A DNA stretch of 64,000 nucleotides from Falciphora oryzae (lineage: Eukaryota > Ascomycota > Sordariomycetes > Magnaporthales > Magnaporthaceae). Where the stretch lies: the NCBI GenBank assembly GCA_000733355.1, contig JNVV01000010.1:352324-416323 (forward strand). Direction: 5' to 3'. Below, one piece after another: positions 24,706 through 36,729 of the stretch (within the stretch, counting starts at the first letter, position 1; every line of letters begins with the position of its first letter). The position numbers were made by a program, and so were the translations under genes. The notes under the pieces are model-generated. The model made no database searches, had not been told where the DNA came from, and saw nothing but the letters and a program-made list of their open reading frames with translations.

Positions 24706-25214
24706 AGCAACACTCGGTTTTTTCAGCCCTATTTCCTCGGTGTCACATGCGTGTGCAGGACGCACGGCCTAGGCGGGGGTTTATCTGTGTCGCTCCTGGC
24801 CAGCTGGATCTTCATGGGCGAGGTGCCTGCTACCAGTCAGGATTCTCTTTTGTGATGAAGGAGTAGGAGGGGGAATCGAATTGGCCGTGAGGCACTGGTA
24901 ATTGGCATGCGTTAAATCGGAATAAATTGCTACACAATTGAGGAACTGGAAGTACGCTGTCTGGTCTGTCACTAAAGAACCACTGAAACAACAAACAGCA
25001 TGCATGGAACATGACGCTAAGCAAGCCCGCATAAGTGGAGACATCAAGCCGATTGACTGCGGGTGTTCGGAGCTGGAGCTGTGTTGCTCTGTGTCGCTCT
25101 CACACGAGCTAAACGGAGGCTCAAGGATTCGGATGCGCGTCTCTTTTCTGTCCAAGAAAAACAGGCAGACATTGCATCTTTCGGATTGATCGCCGCCGCC
25201 GCCGCCACCCCAAG
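24706..25214. other. intergenic, amidase upstream region
   Basis: Probable 3' UTR of the small gene and promoter of the amidase gene. A GCC/GCG triplet run directly precedes the amidase start (25190-25208). No TATA box was recognised. Confidence 0.5.
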
Positions 25215-27512
25215 ATGGCGTCCTTCAGCAATTACCCCGTGGCAGAGGAGTGCCCCCATACCGAGTACAAGCACGAGCCGGACAACAACCCCGTTTTGAG
25301 GGGCCTGCCTTTGGCCGTCGTGTCAACCATGTGTGCATTTACCTTGTCTTCTCGAGCTACGACTGCCTACCTCTCTGGCGCTTTGCTAATGCCATTTGCA
25401 GCATCAACAACTCGCCCTTCCTGCAGCGGTTCTTCTGGGCCAACGCCAAGTTTGGCACCGTCAAAGACATCCCCAGCCTGAACGATGTCGACTATAGATT
25501 CCAGGCGAGTCGGGGCTGTTCTACCATCATGACTTTCCCAAACTAACAACGAAAAAAAAAGCCCACTGTCATCCCGCTCCCAGACGCCGGCGTCACGGCA
25601 GCGACGGCCGCGGAGCTGACGGCCGAGGAGGACCCGGCGCACCCGCGGCAGCCGGCCGACCTGGCCGGCCGCTTCCACTCGGCGGCTGACTACCACGCCG
25701 CCTACAAGGCCGGCGAGGTGACGCCGCTGCAGGTGGCGCAGGGCCTGCTCCCCCTCATACGCGGCGGGGGCGAGCACGTGGTCGCCTGGACGGCCTGCAA
25801 CGAGGACAAGGTGCTCGCCGACGCGCGCGCGTCGACGGAGCGGTGGGCGTCGGGAAAGCCGCTCGGCCTGCTGGACGGCGTGCCGTTCGGGGTCAAGTGC
25901 GACACCGACGTCGCCGGCTACGTGTCGACCAACGGCATGAAGCCGAACCCCACGTACGCCTTCTTCCGCAAGGTCGCCGACAAGACCCTGTGGCCGGTCC
26001 GGAAGCTCGAGGAGTCGGGCGCCGTCATGGTCGGGCACATGAACATGCACGAGGTCGGCATGGGTATGTATGGCGCCGGATGTTGACATTTTTTTTTTTT
26101 TTTTGTTTTTGCCTTGCATCTGATTGAGTCCGTTTCCACGTGTCTGGCGGCAGAAGCTAACCGATAGACCCGAGGCAGATACCACCGGATGTAATGTGAG
26201 ATGTCCCTTGAGCAAATACACCGTCTAAGATGGGATGCTGAGAATTGCGCATTTGCTGGCACTGGAGCCTCACAGCCCGCAATAGGGACTCCTGTGAACT
26301 GGTACAACAAGTCATACTACCCCGGCGGCTCGTCGTCCGGGGCTGGCTCTTCGGTTGGCGCGGGTCTCGTCCCAATCGCTGTCGGCACCGACGCAGGTGA
26401 GGAAGTATTTGTCTTGCACTTTTACATTTCCCCCCCACCCTTTTAACTTTTATAACATTTCGAATCGGAATTGACAATGGTTTGCGTGTTGTTCGGGGGT
26501 CGCGTCTTGAATAGGAGGCAGTATTCGCATCCCCTCATCTTACAACGGCGTGTATGGCTTGAAGGTCACGCACCACCGCACAACCGCCATGAACTCGAGC
26601 GTCTGTGTGACGGGGCCCCTGGCGGCCACGGTTGCTGACCTGGCTCTCGCGTACCGCGTCATGGCCCAACCGAACCCCGAGTGCCCCATCCAGGGCCAGT
26701 TCGCGCCGCCCTACCGCTCCTCAGCAGTAGCGGCCGCCGCTGCCGAAGAGGGGTCAAACAAGAAGGTCCTGGGAATCTGCCGTGAATGGATCGCCGTCTC
26801 CGACCCCGTGGTCCGCAAGCACTTCGACGCGGCGATCGAGCATCTGCGGACCAAGGCAGGGTACGAGGTCGTGGACATCGAGCTGCCGTACCTGCGCGAG
26901 GGCCAGCTCGCGCACGCGGCGACGTGTCTGTCCGAGGCGGCCGACTCGGCACGCGGGCGGGTGCAGGCGGGCGAGGGCCACTGGACCGACCCCATCAACT
27001 ACCCGAACCGGGTGCTCCTGACGGCGGGCCAGCACGCGGGGGCGCTCGACTACCTCAAGTACGCGCAGATGCGCGAGGTCATCATGCGCCACCTCGCCTT
27101 CCTCTTCGCCAAGCACCCGGGCCTGCTCGTGGTGACGCCCACGACGCCCAGGGCCGGGTGGAAGGCCGTGGCCGGGGACGAGGCGCGCGGCTTCAACGAC
27201 GGGAACCGGAGCATCCTCAACATGACCTACATCTGGCTCGCCAACACGTCCGGCTGCCCGTCCGCCTCGGCGCCCATGGGCTACGCCGACCCGGAGCAGG
27301 GCGAGGGGAGGGTCCCGATGGGCATTATGGCCACGGGCCGGTGGGGCGCCGAGGAGCAGGTGCTCGACTGGGCGGGCGACGTTGAGGCGTACATCAATGG
27401 CGGAGGGTACGAGGGTGGGAGGGTCAGGCCAGCCGGCTGGGTTGATGTGCTCAAGGTGGCCAAGGGGGACCTCCACAGGGGGAAAGACGGCGCTGACGAG
27501 ACTGAGGCCTGA
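25215..27512 (+). CDS. amidase-signature family hydrolase
   Basis: Six exons (25215-25330, 25402-25504, 25562-26063, 26179-26195, 26276-26396, 26515-27512) join in frame to 618 residues. The amidase triad is complete: Lys185 in GVPFGVK, cis-Ser265 in GGSSSG and nucleophile Ser289 in GTDAGGSIRIPSS, 24 residues apart as in fatty acid amide hydrolase. The triad only assembles if a 17-nt exon encoding DTTGCN is included and the last intron splits the Gly codon before GSIR. Intron 2 begins GCGAGT, so it is a GC-AG intron; intron 3 has a T-tract. Members hydrolyse amide bonds (acetamidase, allophanate or fatty acid amide types). The substrate cannot be predicted. No signal peptide is seen, so it is probably cytosolic. 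Confidence 0.85.
26179..26195 (+). other. 17-nt microexon of the amidase gene
   Basis: Exon of 17 nt flanked by AGGCAG and GTGAGA. It supplies the end of HEVGMD and TTGCN. Without it the two flanking exons do not join in frame and the conserved HExGMDTTxxNP-like block is lost. Confidence 0.8.
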
Positions 27513-27978
27513 TACGGCTGGGACGCGGAAATGTCCTTGGCAACGTGGTGAGAGGCAGAATACTCTTGGTAACGTTGGTAGAGAAGACAGAAAAGGGGCC
27601 GCCGAATATGATCCAAGGGTTAGGGTAGCTGAGAGACTAAGAATCCCAATCCCTGTCAGGCCCATATAAACTTTTTATCGATAGCGGCCGCTGGGGCGGT
27701 GAGGCGCGACTTTGGCAGTAAAATGTCCGAAAGAAAAAAAAAAGTCCCAGCCCCACCACTTTTTTTTTCCAATCCCGTCGCCGCTCCAATCGAGCTGCCG
27801 CTGTATCTATTTGTCGATATTTTTTCTTTGCGAAGAGCAAGCACGCAGCCTTGAAGTGCTGCCGCCGCCCCTGGGACTCTCCCTTAGCAGCGCCGCCCGG
27901 AGAAGTGCCGCAACAGGCACACGCATACACACACGCATACACACACGCATACACACATATCCCAAAACACATCTCACA
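27513..27978. other. intergenic, NOP7 promoter and leader
   Basis: Short tandem spacing between the amidase stop and NOP7. A TATAAA at 27665-27670 is a possible TATA box 309 bp upstream of the NOP7 start. A 12-bp CA-rich repeat occupies the 5' leader. Confidence 0.5.
27918..27957. repeat. 12-bp tandem repeat in the NOP7 5' leader
   Basis: GCATACACACAC recurs with a 12-bp period, three copies (starts at 27923, 27935, 27947), ending about 20 bp before the NOP7 ATG. Confidence 0.9.
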
Positions 27979-30072
27979 ATGGGCCGGCTAAAGAAAAAGG
28001 GCGAGTCGGGCGCGGCCAAAAACTACATCACGCGCACGCAGGCGGTGCGCAAGCTGCAGGTCAGCCTCCCCGACTTCCGCAAGCTCTGCATCTGGAAGGG
28101 CATCTACCCGCGCGAGCCCCGCAACCGCAAGAAGGCCAACAAGTCGGCCACCGCCTCCACCACCTTCTACTATGCCAAGGATATCCAGTACCTGCTGCAC
28201 GAGCCGCTGCTGGCCCGCTTCCGCGACCAGAAGGCGCTCGAGAAGAAGATCTCGCGCGCCCTCGGCCGCGGCGACGTCTCGGACGCCAAGCGCCTCGAGG
28301 GCAACGCCGTCCGCCCCGAGAAGACGGGCCGCCCGGCCTACACCCTCGACCACGTCATCCGCGAGCGCTACCCGACCTTTGTCGACGCCCTCCGCGACCT
28401 GGACGACTGCCTGTCCATGCTCTTCCTCTTCGCCAACCTGCCCTCCACCTCGTCCGTGCCCGCCAAGATGATCGCCCGCTGCGAGAGGTTGTGTCTCGAG
28501 TTCCAGCACTACCTCATCGTCTCCCACAGCCTGCAAAAGTCCTTCCTCTCCATCAAGGGCATCTACTACCAGGCCAACATCCAGGGCGAGGACGTCCTGT
28601 GGCTGGTGCCCTACAAGTTCAACCAGCGCGTTGTCGGCGACATAGACTTTAGGATCATGGGCACCTTTGTCGAGTTCTACATGACCCTGCTCGGCTTCGT
28701 GAACTTTAGGCTATACACCTCCCTCGGCCTTAAGTACCCGCCTAAGTTCGACTCTGCCAAGGACGACATGGCCGCCGATCTGGCCGCTTTCACCCTGGAG
28801 GGCGCCGGCCTGGCATCTAAGGATGTGCAGCCCGCAGCCGCCATCACCAACGGCGCCTCGGACGCCGCCCCCGACCCCATGCTGCAGGCCAAGGTCAACA
28901 AGCTCGTCAAGGAGCTGAAGGGCGGAGAGGCCAACGGCGACAGCGACAAGCCCAAGGCCATTACCAACGGCGAGGAAGGGACAGAGAACGAGCAGTCGAC
29001 CGAAATCGACAAGTTCGAGCCGGCAGCCCCGGGTGGTGATGTCCTGCTCCAGCCATCCTACAGCACTTCGGACCCGTCGGCCCTGTTTGCCAACTGTACA
29101 ATCTTCCTCTCCCGCGAGACGCCGCGACAGGCGCTCGAGTTCATCCTACGCGCATTCGGCTGCAAGCGCATCGGCTGGGACGAGGTGCTTGGCGAGGGCG
29201 CCTTCACCACGAACGAGCTCGACCCGTCCATCACGCACCAGATTGTCGACCGGCCTATCGTGGAAGTTGCCCAGAACGAGGCTGATTCCGAAGGCCAGGA
29301 AATGGGCGAGGACAACCAGACCTTCCAGAAGGTTGGACCGAACCGAAGGGTGCCGGGCAGGATATACGTTCAGCCTCAGTGGGTTTGGGACAGCATCAAC
29401 GACGAAGAGCCCAAGGAACCAAATCAGTACGCCCCCGGCGCCCAGCTGCCGCCCCATCTGAGCCCCTTTGTCAAGGCCCGTGCGGGCCAGTACGACCCCA
29501 CCGTCCCGCTCGAGGAGCAGCAGACCGAGGCGGAGGCGCTCCAGGACAGCGACGTCGAGGGCGAGGAAGAGGACGAGGAAGAGGACGAGGAGGCCTCCGA
29601 GGCGCCCGAGCCAGGGGGTGACCTCGCGGTCAAGGCCATTGAGGATGGTGAGATGGATGTCGCTGGCTCCTCGGACGATGATGACGAAGAGGAGGATGAC
29701 GATGACTTTGGTGGCTTCTCAGACGCCGAAGGGGCCGAGGAGAACGAAGAAGACGAGGAAGAGACATCGGCGGCTCTCCAAAGACAGTTAGAATTGGAGG
29801 CCGAGTTTTCTGGCAAGGCAGTCAAGTCCAATGGCGCCAAAGCGGCGGACCCCAAGGCCAAGGCGAAGCAACAGGCCCGCAAGGCACTCAACCAGCGGGC
29901 CAAGGAGGAGGCCGAAGATCTGGAGCGGGCCAAGGGAATGATGAGCAAGAAGAAGCGGAAGCTCTACGAGCAGATGGTGTACAGCAACAACAAGAAGGAC
30001 GCCGAGTCGGAGAAGCTCAGGCAGAAGAGGAGGCGGATCGAGAAGACGAAGGCCAAACAGACCAAGTCGTAG
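27979..30072 (+). CDS. NOP7: NOP7/pescadillo, 60S ribosome biogenesis factor
   Basis: Single exon of 697 residues starting at ATG 27979 with [19 protein letters not shown], the conserved N-terminus; the frame is open further upstream but that part is not conserved. The pescadillo N-terminal domain covers about residues 1-280 ([25 protein letters not shown]). A BRCT domain covers about 365-475 (NCTIFLSRE ... [12 protein letters not shown]). A long Glu/Asp-rich region and a basic tail with [17 protein letters not shown] follow, probably the nucleolar signal. In yeast Nop7 forms the PeBoW complex with Erb1 and Ytm1, needed for 27S pre-rRNA processing. Length is somewhat above yeast (605) because of the acidic linker. 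Confidence 0.97.
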   Translation: MGRLKKKGESGAAKNYITRTQAVRKLQVSLPDFRKLCIWKGIYPREPRNRKKANKSATASTTFYYAKDIQYLLHEPLLARFRDQKALEKKISRALGRGDVSDAKRLEGNAVRPEKTGRPAYTLDHVIRERYPTFVDALRDLDDCLSMLFLFANLPSTSSVPAKMIARCERLCLEFQHYLIVSHSLQKSFLSIKGIYYQANIQGEDVLWLVPYKFNQRVVGDIDFRIMGTFVEFYMTLLGFVNFRLYTSLGLKYPPKFDSAKDDMAADLAAFTLEGAGLASKDVQPAAAITNGASDAAPDPMLQAKVNKLVKELKGGEANGDSDKPKAITNGEEGTENEQSTEIDKFEPAAPGGDVLLQPSYSTSDPSALFANCTIFLSRETPRQALEFILRAFGCKRIGWDEVLGEGAFTTNELDPSITHQIVDRPIVEVAQNEADSEGQEMGEDNQTFQKVGPNRRVPGRIYVQPQWVWDSINDEEPKEPNQYAPGAQLPPHLSPFVKARAGQYDPTVPLEEQQTEAEALQDSDVEGEEEDEEEDEEASEAPEPGGDLAVKAIEDGEMDVAGSSDDDDEEEDDDDFGGFSDAEGAEENEEDEEETSAALQRQLELEAEFSGKAVKSNGAKAADPKAKAKQQARKALNQRAKEEAEDLERAKGMMSKKKRKLYEQMVYSNNKKDAESEKLRQKRRRIEKTKAKQTKS

Positions 30073-30687
30073 ACAGCCAGACACGTGGGATATGCGGCGT
30101 TCTGTGCTTTCTTTTTGTGTTAGAACGGAAATCAGAATCATCTTGTGAGCAACGACATGGAATCTAGTCTGAGAGGGTTCTGAACCCCGATTGATCGGCT
30201 GGAGCGGATGATGTCTCGGCATCACTCAAGTCGGGTTCAGGGGCTGACTTGTTTGCACCCATGCAACGTTTGCCGGTGAAAGTGCAAGCCGTCGACGGCG
30301 TAACCTGGCGTCCGGTCCAGCGTGTTCGTGGCCCTTCGGGTCGAACAAGGCTACAGACGGTTAGTCACCCTATTCAGACGGGACTGAATAGCACAGGGCG
30401 GGTTCACTGCTATTGACTCTTCTCCAATGACACCGAATCACAACACATCAATAGCACAATAAGAACACACAATACGACGATGCAGCGACACACTCTCTCG
30501 TCTGGTGGTCACGTCGGAGGCCAGGTTAAATGCCCCATCTCTGGTTCTCGGCCTTCTCCTCCCACCTTTTCTCTCGTCTTATCGGCTTGTCCACCACCCA
30601 CCTGAGGTGTCCTCAAAGCTGCCGCTGCTCCGCGAGCAAACCACACTTGTCTCCAAGCCTTGACCGACATCCGCACATCCCACTGCC
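30073..30687. other. intergenic, no gene seen
   Basis: NOP7 3' UTR and upstream region of the surface-protein gene. A GC-rich hairpin-prone segment occurs near 30290-30350, but it does not fold as a tRNA by eye. Confidence 0.5.
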
Positions 30688-32456
30688 ATGCCAAGGGCAA
30701 AAACACGCGGTTTCCTGCGGTTGCCTCTTCTCCAGCGCGTCCTGCCGCCTTTATTACTGTTCCTGGCAGGGTGGAGCGTCCCCGTCGCAGACGCAGCCCC
30801 CAGGCCGACGGCGACGGCGCTTGGCCCCTCCTCAGTACCCATCATGGGCGCCCGCGGCGATGACACCACTGCCAAGCCGTGCAGGCCACGGCTGTACGTG
30901 GAAGCCCCGAGGGGGAGGGCAGTCGTGGGAGGGGCAAACGCATCGTGCGGCTTCTACGACGGCGGCCTGAGCCGGCCGCTCATTCCTCCGCCGGGGATGA
31001 GCTGCACCACCAACGAGGCCGCTCGGATCTGGGGCTTCTGCCCGGCGAGAAGGGGCTTGATGGACCCTAGGCCTCTTCGTCGGAGCGATGCGGGCTCCTC
31101 ATCCTCGTCCTCCTCCTGCAAGCTCATCACGACCTGCTACGATGCCTTTGCCTGCAAGACCGGCTGCGGCGTGTCTGTCAGCGGCGGTGCCGTGGGCGGT
31201 GAGGCTGCAGATGCCGTCGACGAGACTGCCCATGCGGTCGATGATGAGACTGTGAACGAGGATAAGGATGAGGAAGAAGATAAAAATGAAAATGGCGTGA
31301 CACATCACCTCGCCGATGTTTCCGGCCGTGGGCTCGCAAGGCTGGTATGGTGAGTTTGGATTTCCGTCTTGTTTTCAGCGGCTGAAGGGTCGTCCGCTCA
31401 TGAAGGATAGATGGAGAGTAAAAAGGACTGACCAGAAACCGCGGCGGGCTCGTGTTGCGATGCGTAGCGTGGAGGGCGAGGCGTCGCAATACTGCAACAT
31501 GGCCCTGTGGATCCGGCACGACAATGTTCGCTTCACCAGCGTAACCTGCGGGACCGCCGCCGGCTCGACGATGAGCATCTTTGAGAATCCCTGGACGGCA
31601 ACCCCGACGGCTAGATCAAGTGATGTATTGACTGCCGTGACCGGGAGTCCAGGAAGAGTGCCCAGCGGTACGTTGCCAACAGGCCCATTGTTCCCCTTGC
31701 CCTCGTCAAGTCGGGTCGGAACCCCCGAGGTCGGCGGGAGTACGGGGTCGTCGAGCACCACGACGGGGCGGGCTGTTGTTACCAGCGGTGGCCGTTTCAG
31801 AACCACTTCCTGGATAGCTCCGACTACGAGTCCTGTCGTCAGGGGCAGCTCTAGCAAAGGCTCCGGCACGGGCGTGGGTGCGACGAGTTCCAGCGCGAGC
31901 AGCAGCGGCGGCAGCAGCAGCAGCAGTAGCAGTGGCAGTAAGCTTGACGATACGACCAGTGAAATCCTCCAGGACCCTGCTCCGACCGACCCCGTCCTCA
32001 GCCTGACCGTCGCCCCGACCATCCGCATCCCCGCCCTCCCCAGACTCCCCAGCCGAGCCGACCCAGTCCACTTACACCACTGAAGCAGCACACGTCATCC
32101 TACCCCCTGCTGACCCAACCCCCATCGAACCAGCAGCATCGACACCCACCTCGCCGCCGCCACGGCCAACAGAGACGTCGCCCGCCGACGATGGCGACAT
32201 GGCGGCAGCCTCACACCCCGATCACGACGCCCCCGCCGAGCACAGAGACGACCGGGGCAGGATCGCCGGCATCATCGTCGGCACGCTCGCGGGCGTCGTG
32301 CTCGCCGCGTCGGCCGTGCTCTTTGTGGCGTACCGCCGGACGCGCGACAGGTTCGGTACGGCGATGCAGTTCATCTATCACTCGTTCAAGTCGAGCACCA
32401 GCAGCGGGTTCGGGGGAGAGGACCAGAGGCCGCAGCAGCCGAGGGATACGAGTTGA
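30688..32456 (+). CDS. secreted/type I membrane Ser-rich surface protein
   Basis: ATG 30688 opens with a clear signal peptide (RLPLLQRVLPPLLLFLAGW, cleavage near residue 36). A Cys-containing ectodomain follows (CKLITTCYDAFACKTGCG ... QYCNMALW ... SVTCGT), then a long Ser/Thr/Gly region with poly-Ser, a Pro/Thr-rich stalk, one transmembrane helix (IAGIIVGTLAGVVLAASAVLFVAY) and a short basic tail. My model joins 30688-31344, 31436-31937 and 32044-32456 into 523 residues; donors are GTATGG and GTAAGC. The two frame changes require introns, but their exact ends are less certain, especially the acidic stretch before 31344, which could be partly intronic. The layout resembles fungal WSC/MID2-like sensors, but no WSC domain is present. 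Function unknown; probably at the plasma membrane. Confidence 0.65.
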
Positions 32457-33320
32457 AGACACAAAGCTGTGGATTGCCTACTCTCCTTTCCCCTCCCATT
32501 TTTCCTAACCCGTCGTCTCCAGGCCGTTCTGGCTACATCCAGCTATATCGTCTGCGTACCGCCAGCTTGTCTGTTTCTTTTTTTTGTGATTTTGTGTTTG
32601 AAAAAAGGCACCCGCCCTCTCATTGCTCCGTTTTGGTGTAAATATATCTGTGCATATAGACACTCTCTGACCTCGACACTCGCGTCACCATCTCGACAGC
32701 CGAGCGGCTTTGTGCCATGGGTTTCGATCCGGTCAGCTCACCGACGACGACATCGCCCCCGACTCAACGGCCGACGGCAAAAGATATTCTTCTCAGCGAC
32801 AGTTCCAGCGTTTCAACAGCAGAAGGCTAGGTGATGAAGTTGGTTAGGTTTGTTCGCACCTGGGTGGGAACAGGTGTTCGCTGAGGATGCCGGAGTCCCA
32901 ACTGTGCTTACAACTTATGCTTGTGTCAACGGCAATGATGGTCATGTCGGCGACCAGTAACGGCATATATAATGAAATTGTAAAGGAACACGTCTGCGTG
33001 TATCTATTAGAAAATCCTAGCAAAAAGTCCGCTCAGTCTATCCCTCCCAATAGACCAGTCTATCTCCATCTCCATGTCGAAATACTGATGGAAAAGACAA
33101 TCCAGACAAAAAGGACAAGGCAAACGAAAAACGGGACTGAACAAAAGAAAGTAGGCGAAAGACAAATATAAAAGTACAAGCTCGCTGCGCGGTGTGTTCC
33201 CTCTTATTCTAGACCACATGCACCCGAATTCCATAACACTCTCCTACACAACAATTGATTCCTATAGCTAGGGCAGAAAACAGGAGGCGAAACAGGGCCA
33301 AGACAAATACCTTGTATGCT
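32457..33320. other. convergent intergenic region
   Basis: Between the 3' ends of the plus-strand surface-protein gene and minus-strand SAC1. T-rich 3' UTR sequence is followed by AT-richer DNA; no coding frame stands out. Confidence 0.6.
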
Positions 33321-35576
33321 TTACTCGGTGCGTTTCTTTCCCTCCTCGGCGCTGACGTACCTGGCCGCGCTGAGGCCACGCTCGTGCCGTGCGACGAAGG
33401 GGCCGATCACCTTGTCTTTCCTGACCTTGCTGATGGTTTGCTGGTAGCCCTCGGTAGCCCAGGGACGTGGATTGAGCTTGGGCCAGTTGACCTATTGGTA
33501 TCGGCGACGACGGTTAGTTGGCTGTGCAACGGGGTAGACCTGGGGGAGGGTAGCTTGGAGATCTGATACTCACATATAAGATGCCATTGTTCACCATGAA
33601 TAGAGCGCACCACACCGCCATTGCGAAGAACAGGAAGGTGAAAAGCCGCAGCGGCAGCACCGCCGAGTTGGGCATCCGCGGCGTGAACAATGCCACGAGG
33701 ACGAAGAAGATGCTGAAGCCCAGAATGTAGGGGATGGCCTGGACCATGACCGGGCGGCGATCCGCAAAGATCAGGCCACCAGCCGCCGGTGGCTGGTACG
33801 CGCCCAGGAACAGGTCGAAGGCATCCTGCCGGGGCCCGTCCAGGAAGTTGTTGCGGAAGTAGCGCGTGATGGCCACGTCGAGATCTCGCAGTGCGCCCGC
33901 CTTGGTGCGGATGCCCATGCGCGTCATGTCCGTCTTCATTGCGCCCGTGCCCGCGTAGCTGCGCGAGACCACGTCGGCGTTGTCGGCCCAGAGGTTGCGG
34001 TACAGGTGCTCAAAGATCGCGTCTTCCTCCTTGAACGTGCGGCCCGCTGCCATCAGGCCAGCGTCGATGAAGATGCGGTCCAGCGTCCAGCGTGCCAGCA
34101 TCGACTGGACGACATTGGTTCGGTCCAGACAGTCCATGCAGTTGGAACGCACGACCGAGGTCTGGTACGTGCGCACCTCGGGCCGCCCATCAACAGCCGA
34201 GGGCGAACCGGAGGCGCAGAAGTAGCCTTGCGCCATGAGCGGCTCGCGCAGCTGGTCCAGGAGCAGCAGCGCGCGGTGCAGCTTGTTGCCCTTGGTTTCG
34301 GCGTGGAAGTCAAAGTAGACATAGTGCAGCCGGTCGAAAGCGGTCTGTGTCTTGGTCGGCTCGATGGTGTGGAACTTCTCGTCGGTGCGCTGGTCCGCCA
34401 CGGTGCGCTCCTGGGGCGGCGACGATGCGAGCTTCTCGACGACCTGCTCGTACGCCTGCTTGGCCGCGCGCTCGCGGCCCTTTTGGTTCACCAGGTTGAC
34501 CAGGTAGTTGTCGCCATACAGCTGGATCTGCTCGCGGAAGTGCGCCGCGGCAGCCGGCAGCGCCGACTCGATGCTCTTGATCTGCAGCTTGGGCGTGTAC
34601 TTGAGGCTGTTGATTTCAGCCCAGAAGGCTGGGATACTGCCGCGGGTCTGGACGTAGGCAAAGAGCTGAGCCTCCTTCCCCTCGGCAGATCCGCCCAGCT
34701 TACCACTCTGCATATCAGAGCTCCCCGCGAAGCCGCCGAGGCTACCACCCGAGTCGTTCAGGACGAGAACCTGCTCCGTCTCGTTGTAGTTGGCCGCGTG
34801 CCCGTCCTGGTCCAGCCCGCGGTTGAGGTAGCGGGTGCCGGCACGGTAGCGGGCACGGCGTGAGATGAGGGCGAGGGTGACGGGGGTGCTCTTGAAGTGC
34901 GTCCTGTGGATCTCGAGCATGCCGTACATAACAGGGAGGATGAAGGGATCGGCAGCCTGCTGAAGGCCAGGGTTCGCGCGCGAGCCGGTGTTGCGGAACT
35001 TGATCAGGTCTGTCTGAACGAACCTGTTCCAGAAGAAGCGGTCGTCGGCCCGCATCCACAGCGGCGTGTTGTTGGCGTGCTGCGACTGGCGCTGGAAGCT
35101 GTTGGTGATGTCCAGAGAGTACGAGAAGTACAGTGGGCTCTCTTTGATGAAGGACTTGAGCAGCACCAGAAATCTGTCCTCGTCCGAATCGCGGATCTGG
35201 CGCTCGCGCAGCGGGAGCAGGTCGGTCGAGATGACCCGGTAGACCATGTGGCCCTTGAGACGGCCCACGGGCTGGGCCTTGGTGATGATGAGCACATATT
35301 TGTCTGCGAGAAAACGGCACCTCGTGTTAGCAGGTCCAAGTTGGGCGGGAGGGAGGGTAGGCCCGTACCCAGTCTCAAGCTGATGATGCCCAGGATACCG
35401 GCGATGCTGGAGACACGCTGGACACGTTTGCCGGCTAGGGCATGGCCCTCGGCGAGGCGGATGTCGCCGGTAGGCCGGTCGATGGCGAGGGCGGGGGCGT
35501 TGGGCGACGAGGGCGATGTAAAGGTGTACGAGTCGGCCGTCGCATGGACGTTGATGTCACGGTAGGGGACCGTCAT
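33321..35576 (-). CDS. SAC1: SAC1 phosphoinositide phosphatase
   Basis: Three exons on the minus strand (35576-35369, 35303-33574, 33491-33321) encode 702 residues. The introns are 65 and 82 bp (donors GTACGG and GTGAGT). The Sac domain contains the catalytic CX5R motif in RSNCMDCLDRTNVVQ, and the N-terminal half has the family's KYVLIITK and GHMVYRV segments. Two hydrophobic helices near the end (VQAIPYILGFSIFFVLVALF; LRLFTFLFFAMAVWCALFMV) anchor it in the ER/Golgi membrane. The last exon adds a cytosolic tail ending KKRTE. Sac1 dephosphorylates PI4P and other monophosphoinositides and sets lipid balance at ER contact sites. It is divergent from the Rab5 gene, 1.15 kb apart. Confidence 0.95.
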
Positions 35577-36729
35577 GGTGGCGGCGCGGGCTGGGCTGTC
35601 GGACGGACACTGATGGCGCGCCGGGGAAGCTGGGGGTGAGCTGCTGCTGGGAGATCAAGGAGCTCCGGTGACGACAGGAATACTGGGGATGATGCTGCTG
35701 GCGGGCGGGTTGACGGGGCGGCGCCCAAGGCGGGACGTCAGGCTGGTGGTCGGAGTGTAGCTTTGGCGTCTCAGCTGTTCAGTCAATCCATTGCAGCCAG
35801 GACTCCTTTTCTGCTGCAGGTCAATGGAGTCGAGCTGTTTCAGTCTTGGGAGCTGGAGGCCAGGTTGCAGTGGCGATCCGCTTTACCGCCGCACGAGGCT
35901 GTGCTGTACTCAATGTGCTGTGCTGTGCTGTCTGGTGCGCTGTGCTTCCGTCACCTTTGGGCTGCAGTGGCTGGTTGCCAGGCCTTGACCCACCCAAACC
36001 ACCCATCCATGACCATGCAAGCTTGTGATTTCCCGTCCCCAATTTGCATGGTGGCATGCAGTCTGCCGCTGGGCGCACGGCTGCCTGAGGGATCCGAGCT
36101 CCTGTGGGTTCACGTGGAGCACTGCTGACATAACGGGCGAGCTTGCACAGTTTGAGCTGGTTCAGGCTTGGGGGCCTGACGTGTGCAGTCCTTGCTCAGC
36201 CAGTCTGCTGTCTTGCTTGCTCGGTTCCGCCCCCAGCGGCTGCATCACCTCGCCAGGCACTCGCTGAGCCCAGCCCGGAATCCCGGTCTCCTCCCACGAC
36301 GCCTCGCCCCCCCCAACAATTTGACGACAACATCGCCGCCCCGAATAAACAACACAGACACCGACACTCCCTCTCTCCGTCTGTCGTCAAGCCTCCGATT
36401 CGTCCGACGATTTCCGCATCACGTAGCGGGGCCCCGTCCGAGGAAAGACAGGTTCCTTGTTCAAACAGCGCCTCTTTGTTCTTCGACCCCGTCAGAAGAG
36501 CATTTGACTACCGCCGCCGTCTCCGCTTCCGCCACAGTCTCTAGGGCTTTGCGACCACATAATCAGTCGCCAGTCCAGCCTTCGAGAACCTAGCTCGAGT
36601 CGCCGACGCAGGCTCTGTTCGCTCGACGGCATCACACACGTGCACGCTGTCGATACCATCGCATATCGATTCGCCGCGACCCCGAAACCAGCTTCCGAAG
36701 CCCACGATACCACCTAGTCTTATACTGCA
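35577..36729. other. shared divergent region SAC1/Rab5
   Basis: Bidirectional promoter region. It contains a GTGCTGT-rich segment (35911-35944) and, toward the Rab5 gene, a C/T-rich then CGA-rich 5' leader. No TATA box was recognised on either strand. Confidence 0.55.

Noticed and set aside
26754..27665. Minus-strand frame of 303 codons opposite the amidase
   Set aside because: Shadow of the amidase last exon.
30290..30350. GC-rich segment after NOP7 considered as a tRNA or structured RNA
   Set aside because: No cloverleaf could be drawn and no conserved A/B box pair was seen.
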